DNA from: Apium graveolens
Lineage: Eukaryota; Streptophyta; Magnoliopsida; Apiales; Apiaceae
Length of the DNA: 64,000 nt
Assembly: GCF_009905375.1 (NCBI RefSeq)
Contig: NW_027419819.1
Coordinates: 35,005 to 99,004 of the forward strand
Direction: 5' to 3'
Made by a program: the position numbers and the translations under genes. This document shows positions 1-9,436 of this stretch, in pieces; positions within the stretch are counted from its first letter, which is position 1, and every line of letters begins with the position of its first letter. A model generated the notes under the pieces. That model searched no databases and was not told where the DNA came from. It worked only from the letters and a program-made list of their open reading frames with translations.

Positions 1-807
1 GGGGAATGCATAAAGGTTGGCATTTCACCCTTAATAGGGACAATATGAGTTTTGACAATATGAATTGGAAGGGATTAAGGTAACAACAACCTTTAAAGAT
101 CAGTGGAGAAAGTTTTCAGAACTATATAGACAATGGTTCTAGTATTAGTAAATGGTATCTTGATATGCCATGTACCTAGGGAGTACAGGATGAAGGATTT
201 AAGGATAACCTTAGAGGTTTTACAAGGAGAAAGGTAATATGCAAAGTTCTCAAGAATAGAAATTTTGATAAAGCAAATATGACATAATAATAATAATGCC
301 AAGTGGGGCACATGTTAAACCATGAGAAAGTATAGATTGAACCAATGAAGGTCAAGATTGGTAAAAACAAGAAGGACCTAAGATAAAAGATGTCCTAAGT
401 ATGACCGAGAGTCAGTCGTGACAATGTTAACCTCTAAAGACCGAGGCAGTAACTTTTGAAAAAAAATGGTGATATTTTTTTTCTTTCTCACCAAAGCGTA
501 AGGAAGAGCATTTTCGCACAAGCAGTGATTGGAAATGAGGTAGAAAATTTAGTTGGAGATCGTTCAAAAGACATTGATTATAAGGAACTATTACTATCAG
601 GAAAGGCCAATGAGGTGGCCGACACTCTAAGTGTAAGAGAGCAGTTATAGGTGCTCGTGCTAGAGGAATACAGTGATGATGGTTAAAGCCGTGAAGGATG
701 TATTATGGTGTGAAAGATTGACATTCCTTCTGATGATTGTGCGATACTCAACCGTAATAGTAGTTTGGTAAAGATTTAATTCATATAATCTCCGTGAGCG
801 GGCTATC
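1..807 (+). pseudogene. Decayed Ty3/gypsy (Tekay-type) pol remnant, part 1 of element T1
   Basis: This is internal sequence of gypsy element T1, left of the N insertion. Around 131-290 a broken + frame reads like the reverse transcriptase palm and the region after it: a degraded V-x-x-I-L-I stretch where FIDDILI is expected (both Asp lost), then LRITLEVLQGER, a stop, and YAKFSR. Around 560-650 a short open stretch holds GKANEVADTL, resembling the GKANVVADALSR signature at the end of gypsy RNase H. Everything between is too frameshifted to read. The assignment to T1 rests on the readable integrase and 3' LTR on the other side of N. The 5' LTR, gag and protease must lie left of the window. No function is expected. 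Confidence 0.6.
803..807. repeat. Target-site duplication CTATC, left copy, of element N
   Basis: The five bases CTATC directly precede the first LTR base of N and recur directly after its last base (8354-8358). This marks a normal integrase-mediated insertion into T1. Confidence 0.95.
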
Positions 808-1447
808 TGTAAGTCATATGTCATAGCCTATTTGTATATTCGAGGATTCAACTCAACTCAAATAAGAATGTAATAAGTAAATAGTTGAACTACCATCAGA
901 GAGATCTCGCAAAGTAATATCTGTCAAAGGATTCAGAAACAAGGTTCATCTACAGACTTGAGGAGTTAATTCACTGGAAGAAGTTCAAGAAGTTGATCAT
1001 GCCTCAGTGATATAAATCAAGATCGTGGATTTAATCAAGTGACAGAGATCTCGTCAGAGTATCAATTAATTACAAGGATTTAATCTGAAGAAAATCAAAG
1101 TGTCAGAGTCAAGACATGAAGAAACGTCACGGAAGTTAGTCACTCATGAACCAGACAGTACATCGAGTGTCAACGTTGAAGTGGTGGAATTGATTCATAA
1201 TTTTCAGTGATTTTCAGAAGATTTGCAGAAGAATGGTTGCTGCTCAAGACTAGAATTAATTCTCTATTAATTAATTAATTCATCTAATTTAATTAAGAAA
1301 ATAAATTATTTCTGCGAAGAATAATTTATTTATTAATTGAATTAATTGATTAATTAATTCTGAATTAATTCTAGGAATTTTAGGAATTTTCAGAAGTTTA
1401 ATTGGATTAAATTCAAGCATTAAATCAGCAAGACAATTGAAAATGAA

Positions 1448-1489
1448 CTAGCATGACAATCAGGATTGTCATACCGATTGTCATGCTAG
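1448..1489 (+). promoter_or_regulatory. Perfect 14-bp inverted repeat in N LTR (possible stem-loop)
   Basis: CTAGCATGACAATC at 1448-1461 is the exact reverse complement of GATTGTCATGCTAG at 1476-1489, with a 14-nt loop that holds a further GATTGTCAT. The same GATTGTCWTGCTAG core recurs in the downstream tandem units. The copy in the 3' LTR is at 7650-7691. A cis-regulatory or RNA-structural role is inference. Confidence 0.7.
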
Positions 1490-1530
1490 GCCATTGTCAA
1501 TTGTCTCACCGAAAGTTACTCTAGGAGGAT

Positions 1531-1618
1531 GATTGTCTTGCTAGTTCATTCTGATTGTCTTGCTAGTTCATTCTGATTGTCATGCTAGTTCATTCAGATT
1601 GTCTTGCTAGTTCATTCA
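1531..1618 (+). repeat. Four tandem 22-bp units in N LTR
   Basis: The units begin at 1531, 1553, 1575 and 1597; each reads GATTGTCWTGCTAGTTCATT plus two bases. The 3' LTR copy spans 7733-7820 and differs at one base. Such arrays in the U3 part of an LTR often carry promoter elements, but that role is inferred only from position. Confidence 0.85.
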
Positions 1619-2153
1619 ATTGTCCTACCGAAAGTCTTGCCAGCTATAGGATTGTCATGCCAATTCAATTCTATTGGTTTGTTGATTAAAAAGAAGCAGA
1701 AGACCTTCTTTCAAGAATCTATCATTCAAACAGAAGAACAAAGAACAAGAAAAGCAGCCGCCTTGAAATATTACATTTTTCATCTGCTTAATTCAAGATC
1801 AATTTCTAGTGTGTTAATGTTAAATCCAAACCACTAGAATTATTTATCTTGTTCTTGTGTAACAATCTAGCGGATCAAAATCCCTAGAACTTAATCTCAA
1901 ATCGTGTTTAGCATTTGAATCTTTTTATTACAAAAATAGAAAAAGTTCATGTCGAATTTATTCTAGATTTGTGATAATTAATTTGAGATTAATTCCTTGT
2001 AATCGATACAGTTGTTGTAACACCTTTCAAGTTTAATAATATTTTTATTTAACTTGAATTTTGTTTCACATTTTTTATTCCGCATTTAATTCGATTATTC
2101 GGTACTGTTTGTATTCAACCCCCCCTTCTACAAACACATTGGGACCTAACAAT

Positions 2154-2165
2154 TGGTATCAGAGC
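2154..2165 (+). promoter_or_regulatory. Primer-binding site of element N (initiator tRNA-Met)
   Basis: TGGTATCAGAGC lies two bases after the 5' LTR. It is complementary to the 3' end of plant initiator tRNA-Met, the usual primer for minus-strand synthesis in Ty1/copia elements. Confidence 0.93.
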
Positions 2166-2247
2166 CTTCTGATTAACGAACAAATCAAGATCCTAGACTT
2201 TTGTGATTTTTCAACTCCTTGAATTTTTATTTATTCAAAAATTCATA

Positions 2248-4479
2248 ATGACTTCACATAAAGTTGGAACCGTTAAAATTCCACAATTTGATAAAGAGAA
2301 TTATATCATGTGGAAGAAGAAGATGCTATTATTTTTACAAGTTGCAAATCCCAAATATTCAAACTTGTTAAAGAAGGGTATAAAAACTCCGATGGTTATT
2401 GAACCGGAGGTAATAATAGATGGTGTGGTGACTACTGAAGCTAGAACCTATCCAAAAGAGCCTGAAGATTTTACTCCTGCTGAGAAGGAAGAAGCCTCCT
2501 TGGATGCCAGCCTTCAATTAATATTAATTGATTCCCTTGATCCCTTGATGAACAGACATGTGATGAACTGTAAAAATTCCAAACACATGTGGGAAACTAT
2601 TGAGGTGATTAATGAAGGCACAGAGGAAGTTAGGGAGAACAAGTTGGAAATCCTAACCTCTGAATATGAACATTTCAAATCAAATCCAGGAGAAGGAATT
2701 ACTGAAGTGTTTGAGAGGTACAATGCATTGATCAACAACCTGAACATCAATGGAAAGTATTATTCAATCAGGGAGGTCAACAAAAAGTTCCTTTTAACAC
2801 TGCCAGCTCATCTTGAACATAGAATCACTGCCATTAGAGAAGCTAGAGATCTGAGTGAGATTTCTTTGGACAGGCTCTATGGAGTGTTAAAAACCTATGA
2901 GTTGGAGCAGATTCAACAGAAGGAAGTCTACGGGAAGGATAGAATGGTCAGCACATCTACTGCACTTGTAGCTGAAGGTCAACAACAACAGCAATCTCAA
3001 CAATTGGAGAGAATGGTACAGTATTCCAAGGCTGAGGAAAATATGTTAGTAGCAGAATATGATCCTCCTACTACAAATCAATCAAGTGATGATTTTTATT
3101 CCTTGGAAGAGCTGGAGCAATTGGAAGACGAGTCAATGGCCCAAATTGTCAAGAGATTCTCCCATGTCAGATTCAAGAGGAATCCCAAGCTGAAGTACAA
3201 GTCCAACTACAACAAATTCCAGAAAGGTGGATCTTCATCCTCTAACACCAGCAGTGGTGGATACCAAACAGGGATGGTTGATCGGAGCACCATTAGATGC
3301 TATAACTGCAATGAGTTGGGACACTTTGCCACAGAATGTAGGAAGCCAAAGCAAGTAAGAAAGAACTCTGAAAGGGCTTATCTGGCAAAGGGAAGAAGCT
3401 GGGATGATACTGACAGTGAAGATGAAGATGAAGGAAATCTTGCTCTTATGGCTATTGATGGAAAAGCTTCATCGTCAAGAATAGAGGTAAAACTTTCTGA
3501 TGCTGAAATGGTTTATCATCTAAGAGGTAACTTAGATTGTGCACGTCGTGATAATGAACTGTTAAGTTTAAAGATCACAGACCTTGAGAAAGAGGTCAAT
3601 GAATTAAGACTTGTGCACATTAATCAAGACAAATTAAAAGAACAGGTATCTTTTCTAGAGAATAGAGTTGACTGTTATAGAAAACTCGAAACTATTCTCA
3701 AAGACAAGATCACCGGTCTTGAGACTAAGGTTAGAGCCTACTTCAATTCTTGTTCGAAGGCTAAAGAGTTCTACAGTAAGCAAGCTGTTAATCAAACATC
3801 TGGAATAGGTTATGATTACAATGCTGCTATTGGAGAATTAGGCATAAACTCCCCTCCCCATGTCTGTGCTAAAGGGAGGGAAGTACCACATGTGCTTAAG
3901 GGTGTTGATGAACCCCTCTATAAAGCATCAATTGCTGAACCATTTGATGCGACCTCTTCTGTTATTCAAGAAGAAATACGTGCTGAGGATCATGCTTATG
4001 AGAAGATTGTTTCCAAGTCAAGTGAGTCGAAAGTTCCAGTCAAAGTTGTGAAAGCAACTGAGACTAACTCAGACACACATGAGTTGGATAACAATAATGC
4101 CATGTCTACCATGCATAAATTGCCTGCTGTTAATCACTCTCATAAAGCATGTGGTGTTGCTAATTGTATGTCTTGTGCTTTTAATATGATGTATGCTTAT
4201 TTTAATGGTAAGCATGTGTCTAATGATAAGACTACTCCTCGTCAGCATGTGAATAACAAGAAGCATGATAGGTCTAAGACTGCTAGTCCTTCTAAGGCTA
4301 GAAAGGAGACATTTGTGCCTAAGCTTAAACAGAAATTTGTTAAGGCTGTTTACAAGGTCAAATGTTCAGTCATTGAGAATGTTGAGACCATTAAAATTAA
4401 AAATGTTGTTTTGTCTGACAAAGGACAGTTCTACAAGTATGCCGGGCCCAACCAAGTTTGGGTTCCGAAGAAGGTCTAA
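2248..4479 (+). CDS. gag: Gag capsid-nucleocapsid protein of non-autonomous Sirevirus N
   Basis: This is one uninterrupted frame of 743 codons. I chose the ATG at 2248 because MTSHKVGTVKIPQFDKENY is the usual plant copia gag start; an in-frame ATG 15 codons upstream exists. Residues of about 10-220 look like the copia gag (UBN2-type) capsid region. A CCHC zinc knuckle, CYNCNELGHFATEC, lies at 3298-3339 and would bind RNA. A heptad-rich stretch follows (about 3545-3760), probably coiled coil, then a second Cys/His patch (ACGVANCMSC, about 4147-4176) and the end motif GPNQVWVPKKV. The length fits Sireviruses, whose gag is long. The stop separates it from the broken protease. It would form the virus-like particle packaging N RNA. 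It is intact, so possibly translated if transcribed. Confidence 0.9.
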   Translation: MTSHKVGTVKIPQFDKENYIMWKKKMLLFLQVANPKYSNLLKKGIKTPMVIEPEVIIDGVVTTEARTYPKEPEDFTPAEKEEASLDASLQLILIDSLDPLMNRHVMNCKNSKHMWETIEVINEGTEEVRENKLEILTSEYEHFKSNPGEGITEVFERYNALINNLNINGKYYSIREVNKKFLLTLPAHLEHRITAIREARDLSEISLDRLYGVLKTYELEQIQQKEVYGKDRMVSTSTALVAEGQQQQQSQQLERMVQYSKAEENMLVAEYDPPTTNQSSDDFYSLEELEQLEDESMAQIVKRFSHVRFKRNPKLKYKSNYNKFQKGGSSSSNTSSGGYQTGMVDRSTIRCYNCNELGHFATECRKPKQVRKNSERAYLAKGRSWDDTDSEDEDEGNLALMAIDGKASSSRIEVKLSDAEMVYHLRGNLDCARRDNELLSLKITDLEKEVNELRLVHINQDKLKEQVSFLENRVDCYRKLETILKDKITGLETKVRAYFNSCSKAKEFYSKQAVNQTSGIGYDYNAAIGELGINSPPHVCAKGREVPHVLKGVDEPLYKASIAEPFDATSSVIQEEIRAEDHAYEKIVSKSSESKVPVKVVKATETNSDTHELDNNNAMSTMHKLPAVNHSHKACGVANCMSCAFNMMYAYFNGKHVSNDKTTPRQHVNNKKHDRSKTASPSKARKETFVPKLKQKFVKAVYKVKCSVIENVETIKIKNVVLSDKGQFYKYAGPNQVWVPKKV

Positions 4480-4730
4480 TCCATTTGAAGTGCAGGGCAG
4501 TATACAGGTGTAACCGGTAGTGTGGATTCTTGACAAGTGGATCATCAAGACATATGACCGGAGATAGAGCCCTGCTATCAAATGTGGATTGAGAAAGCTG
4601 GCCCCCTGGTTACCTTTGGAGATAACAGCAAAGGTTTATCCGAGGGATATGGCTGTTTGCAAGCTGGGAATGTTATCATTGTAATTTTGTATATTGTGCT
4701 AGGTTATTATCAGGAAGCAGTATCTAACAT
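4480..4730 (+). pseudogene. Frameshifted copia protease vestige of element N
   Basis: Right after gag, around 4519-4572, the sequence encodes the copia aspartic-protease start (expected form WILDSGSSRHMTG), but one extra A after the GAC codon breaks the frame. GDRALLSNVD-, GPLVTFGDNSKG- and GYGCLQAGNVI-like pieces follow across further breaks up to about 4690. In full-length Sireviruses this continues into integrase; here the homology fades. It is the only trace of pol found in N. Confidence 0.75.
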
Positions 4731-5504
4731 ATAGCACCAGTGACGAGACTTGAGAATATTACGACATATCAGGCACCTGCTGCACATTACACTTGGAATT
4801 GTACTCTAGTAAGATGTGTACAAGTGTACTCCTGGTTGGTAAGTCAAAAGAGGAAGTCAATGCACCACAGTTCATGGACTTTGCAGCTGCAGATCTATTG
4901 GACTATGCAATTTCTTCTTCACAATCTCACTTCAGGTTGGTATGAACTAGTATACTGCTCAAGCAATCGTCAAGGACATGGTATGGCTTTCTAACAGAAG
5001 TTATAATTTTATATGAATAAGTAGAGTCGTCATATTAATAACTATCTTATCACTAAGCACAATCATATTGTTTTATATGTGCAGTGGTATATTGGTTATG
5101 CAACATAACAATTAGTATCTAAAGTACTTGACAAGTATCGGTCAATGATATCTTGTTAACATTATATTGCAGATATTTGTAAGCTTTTGACATGAATGAG
5201 AATTACTTAGACTTTACCCTAAGTGATCAATGTTTTATCAAAAACTCATTCATATTGAAAAACAAAATCAAACTTCTTTCTACATTAGTGATTTTTTATT
5301 TCGTGTAAAATCTTTTGAAATCACTATTGTAAATCATTTTCTCTCTATCACCATATGTTCTGTGTTACAGGTTCAGTCTCCAATGACTTTCTTTCATTGA
5401 CAGTCATGAGGTTGAAAACCCACAACGTCTATCCCAGACTGTAAAGACAAACACAAAAAAAAACAGAACCAACCAACACTCTCTTACCACTAAATATAGT
5501 ATGA
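4731..5504 (+). other. Non-coding internal region of N where pol is missing
   Basis: The stretch has no readable integrase, reverse transcriptase or RNase H in any frame. It is AT-rich and contains only short chance open stretches. It probably represents the joined-up remains of the pol-to-ORF3 region after internal deletion. Confidence 0.5.
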
Positions 5505-6035
5505 ATGAGCGTGAGGGAGATAGTGCCTAGTGCACCACATAAGGAAGGTTCTGTAGTCAACCCAGTGGCTCTGTCTCATACATAGATGAGTAGTATTTAA
5601 ACCGAGACAACTGCTAGCCCCCATACATCTTCTCAAAAAGATGTAATGGCTGAAAAGGCACAAAAACAGTTACTAGATTCATTCTCTCAACAGGGTGAGT
5701 CTATTGAATTTTGCCTATCGGCCAAGGTATCCGATGTAGTGTCACCACTTCAAATATAATCAATTCTTGATGCACAAGGAGAGGTTACACACACAAAGGA
5801 TGAGTTGACGGAAACAAGAGTTTCGACCATTTTAAGGTCAGATTCGATTGTTCAAGGTTCGTTAGTGGACCAATTGCCTTTACAGGTGTTAGGAGAGGAT
5901 ACTGATCCAAAAGCCATATGTCAGTGGTCAGTGTCTACCTCCCCAGGCTTAAATCCCCTGGATGCATCTGCGGATAGTGGATCTGACATAGGTGCAGATC
6001 GGCAACTTGTTGACAATGATTCAGATATTACCTGA
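5505..6035 (+). pseudogene. Broken ORF3-like reading frame of element N
   Basis: From the ATG at 5505 a single frame runs to the TGA at 6033-6035 with only three internal stops. It reads as a hydrophilic, Ser/Asp/Gln-rich protein, with segments such as MAEKAQKQLLDSFSQQGES and DAQGEVTHTKDELTE. Its position between the missing pol and the polypurine tract and its low-complexity acidic composition resemble the middle part of Sirevirus ORF3. I cannot show direct similarity to the ORF3 copies elsewhere in the window, so the assignment is by position and composition. Confidence 0.45.
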
Positions 6036-6999
6036 TGAGTCACAAGGAAATGTCTTCACAGGCATTAGAAGGGAACTATGATCTTTATGCTAAATTCTTT
6101 GGATCATTGTTTACCTTCCCAGAATTCAAATCTGGAACCCTAAAAGGGAAACTAGCAACTTGTAGATTATGACTCAGATTTATCTGACGAGTTTAACAAG
6201 GATGGGGATTTGTGAACTCCCATTGCACCACCTGTGACCTCCTTAAGGATGGCTAAGGTGATTTTCCTTGCAGGTATAGCTGATTTTTGGAGCTATGAGA
6301 GAAGAGTGATACACTTGTGAGAAAGAGTGTAAACACGAGTGGAGAGAAGAGTGAAACACATGTGAGGTACACTAAAACAGGATCACACACTCACAGTGAG
6401 GAAGAAAGAGAAACTACTTGTTATTTCTTTTCCAACCAAGTGAAATATGAGAACTCCTTCAGACGACGGCATACATTCCTTCTTTAAGGGGGAGATAGAA
6501 GCTTAAGTAATAGTTTGGAGGATTCCTCAACTAAGGGGGAGAAATAGCAGGGAGTAAGAAAAAGATCCTACTTGTACACTACACCACACCATTGTTGTTT
6601 CTAACTACGGATCCTATTGTACGGGAGAGGTGGTAAACACAAGGTGATTTCCTAGTAAGGGAAGAAGCTGTTAGGGGAGTACCATTGGTTTTTATCTGCG
6701 GATCCTATTGTACGGGAGAGGTGGTAAAACGAAGGTGATCTTCTTTAATCAGTTGATTCTCATAGGGGGAGAAGCAAGAGATATGGGCTTCTCAACAGGG
6801 AAATGTGGTTGTACAAATGAAGATGAAACTACTTGAAGATATGTTCAGTCTAGAGGAACATCTACTTGGAATCTGGAAAATGTTAAATCTCATCCAGAAA
6901 TTTTCTGCTATTTACTTTGCATGTATGTTTATATCTTTTTCTTATTTGTTAGTTGAGTTATCCTCTAGGTATTTGTGTGTTATTGTCTAACAAACAAAT
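6036..6999 (+). other. 3' untranslated region of N with repeated polypurine tracts
   Basis: No gene is seen. The region is purine-rich, with irregular GAGTGAAACAC-like repeats (about 6290-6420). AGGGGGAGA tracts occur at 6486-6495, 6533-6542 and 6763-6772 in addition to the functional tract at 7000-7008. Multiple polypurine tracts before the 3' LTR are a described Sirevirus trait. Confidence 0.75.
6608..6728 (+). repeat. 30-bp direct repeat, two copies 91 bp apart
   Basis: The same 30 bases (starting CGGATCCTATTGTACGGGAG) occur at 6608-6637 and 6699-6728, and each is preceded by similar sequence. They lie between extra polypurine tracts in the 3' region of N. Confidence 0.85.
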
Positions 7000-7009
7000 A
7001 GGGGGAGAT
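7000..7009 (+). promoter_or_regulatory. Polypurine tract of element N
   Basis: AGGGGGAGA abuts the first base of the 3' LTR at 7010. This is the expected plus-strand primer for reverse transcription. Confidence 0.9.
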
Positions 7010-8353
7010 TGTAAGTCATATGTCATAGCCTATTTGTATATTCGAGGATTCAACTCAACTCAAATAAGAATGTAATAAGTAAATAGTTGAACTACCATCA
7101 GAGAGATCTCGCAAAGTAATATATGTCAAAGGATTCAGAAACAAGGTTCATCTACAGACTTGAGGAGTTAATTCACTGGAAGAAGTTCAAGAAGTTGATC
7201 ATGCCTCAGTGATATAAATTAAGATCGTGGATTTAATCAAGTGACAGAGATCTCGTCAGAGTATCAATTAATTACAAGGATTTAATCTGAAGAAAATCAA
7301 AGTGTCAGAGTCAAGACATGAAGAAACGTCACGGAAGTTAGTCACTCATGAACCAGACAGTACATCGAGTGTCAACGTTGAAGTGGTGGAATTGATTCAT
7401 AATTTTCAGTGATTTTCAGAAGATTTGCAGAAGAATGGTTGCTGCTCAAGACTAGAATTAATTCTCTATTAATTAATTAATTCATCTAATTTAATTAAGA
7501 AAATAAATTATTTCTGCGAAGAATAATTTATTTATTAATTGAATTAATTGATTAATTAATTCTGAATTAATTCTAGGAATTTTAGGAATTTTCAGAAGTT
7601 TAATTGGATTAAATTCAAGCATTAAATCAGCAAGACAATTGAAAATGAACTAGCATGACAATCAGGATTGTCATACCGATTGTCATGCTAGGCCATTGTC
7701 AATTGTCTCACCGAAAGTTACTCTAGGAGGATGATTGTCTTGCTAGTTCATTCTGATTGTCTTACTAGTTCATTCTGATTGTCATGCTAGTTCATTCAGA
7801 TTGTCTTGCTAGTTCATTCAATTGTCCTACCGAAAGTCTTGCCAGCTATAGGATTGTCATGCCAATTCAATTCTATTGGTTTGTTGATTAAAAAGAAGCA
7901 GAAGACCTTCTTTCAAGAATCTATCATTCAAACAGAAGAACAAAGAACAAGAAAAGCAGCCGCCTTGAAATATTACATTTTTCATCTGCTTAATTCAAGA
8001 TCAATTTCTAGTGTGTTAATGTTAAATCCAAACCACTAGAATTATTTATCTTGTTCTTGTGTAACAATCTAGCGGATCAAAATCCCTAGAACTTAATCTC
8101 AAATCGCGTTTAGCATTTGAATCTTTTTATTACAAAAATAGAAAAAGTTCATGTCGAATTTATTCTAGATTTGTGATAATTAATTTGAGATTAATTCCTT
8201 GTAATCGATACAGTTGTTGTAACACCTTTCAAGTTTAATAATATTTTTATTTAACTTGAATTTTGTTTCACATTTTTTATTCCGCATTTAATTCGATTAT
8301 TCGGTACTGTTTGTATTCAACCCCCCCTTCTACAAACACATTGGGACCTAACA
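7010..8353 (+). repeat. 3' LTR of element N
   Basis: It has the same length (1,344 bp) and the same repeats as the 5' LTR. By eye it differs at four single bases: near 919/7121, 1020/7222, 1562/7764 and 1905/8107. Confidence 0.95.
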
Positions 8354-8358
8354 CTATC
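8354..8358. repeat. Target-site duplication CTATC, right copy, of element N
   Basis: CTATC follows directly after the last CTAACA of the 3' LTR and matches 803-807. Confidence 0.95.
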
Positions 8359-9436
8359 TATCTTAGAAGGTCCTATTTTGAGATAAGCCAGGACCATGTT
8401 ACGAGAGGACAAAATGAACCTTTGAGCTTCATGTTTCCTAATAACGACATATGATTAAGAATGGTATTAACGTGCTATCATTGCTTTTATTGAAACTTTT
8501 TGCAATTTTATCTGCTTCATGTCATATGTACGTCAAGTTCAGGGGTGTTCTTCATGAATCATGGAATGGTGATTATGTTGCCTCCTTAGAAGAATTCGAT
8601 ACGACATGTTTGGACTCTGTATGGTTAGCTATTAAGATTTCATAGAAAATGAATGATTGCAGTAGGTCAGCAGTGGACCATAGTAATGCAGCAATGATTC
8701 TGCGAGTAATAAGCCGATTACAAGTGTGAGAGTTGTATTGGAATGGATGTTGAGATTAAGTACCGCTAATCGGGTCGTGGTGATATATAAGTCATCATTG
8801 ATAGACTAATTAAGTCGATTATCTACCTATTGAATATTTATTCCTTCTTATCAATAGAGAGTCGTATTACTCTATGAGGAAGGTTGCGGTGCAAGCATAT
8901 AATTCTAGTAACGATGATGTCTAGAACAAAATCCCAGATTCGATTTTCGATGTCGAGGGAGTTTCGAAGGTGATTGTTTATAAGCTCAAGCAAGAGCATG
9001 GGTCCGTAGATTGATGGACGGAATAGCAAAATATTTAGGCATGTGAAATACGATGCGACAATACTTGATGTTGAGATATATACGTATATGTTTTGTTCTC
9101 CTATGACAAACCTCTATAGTTCAGAGGTAGATTCCAAGCCAGATATTTTGTGGCAGTATTTTTATTTATATACAATTCTCTTCAATTTGTTCTTTTCTCT
9201 TTTTCATTTCATGTAATCTGAGAAGAACAACCCTTCCAGAAGGGGAGGTATTGCTGAATGACTATCTATCTGTGTGATAGAAGCCTAATAGGATACCACA
9301 TGTTGTTTAATTGCTTGTCAAGTACTAAAGGCTGGCCACCTTCTGTACTAACTATGCGATATAACAAGTGTTCATGATCATAGTGATCTCTCAATAAATT
9401 CTTTTTACTTCTATATGAAGGACCAAGCTTTCGAAG
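8359..9436 (+). pseudogene. Unreadable internal remnant of gypsy element T1
   Basis: By position this should be the T1 region between RNase H and the C-terminal half of integrase. I see no frame with recognisable HHCC or DDE motifs; only short open stretches remain (for example 8451-8645), with no family signature. It may also contain small unrecognised insertions. Confidence 0.4.

Larger units (their letters stand above)
808..2151 (+). repeat. 5' LTR of element N
   Basis: This 1,344-bp LTR starts TGTAAGTCATATG and ends GGGACCTAACA. It contains an AT-rich block of ATTAATTA runs (about 1258-1360), a 14-bp inverted repeat (1448-1489), four tandem 22-bp units (1531-1618) and a C-rich stretch near the 3' end (about 2118-2126), typical of Sirevirus LTR ends. 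The 77-codon open stretch inside it recurs in the other LTR and is not a gene. Confidence 0.95.
808..8353 (+). mobile_element. Complete non-autonomous Sirevirus-type Ty1/copia retrotransposon (element N)
   Basis: The element is 7,546 bp with 1,344-bp direct LTRs (808-2151 and 7010-8353) running from TGTAAG to CTAACA and flanked by CTATC duplications. A primer-binding site for initiator tRNA-Met follows the 5' LTR, and a polypurine tract ends at the 3' LTR. Inside are one long open gag (2248-4479), a frameshifted protease vestige and a broken ORF3-like vestige (5505-6035). I see no integrase, reverse transcriptase or RNase H. The LTRs have equal length and differ at about four positions by eye, so the insertion is young. 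Movement would have needed pol supplied by a related element. N splits gypsy element T1. Confidence 0.93.

Noticed and set aside
1604..1837. A 77-codon open frame, identical at 7806-8039
   Set aside because: It lies inside both LTRs of element N and is identical only because the LTRs are; no domain and no start context.
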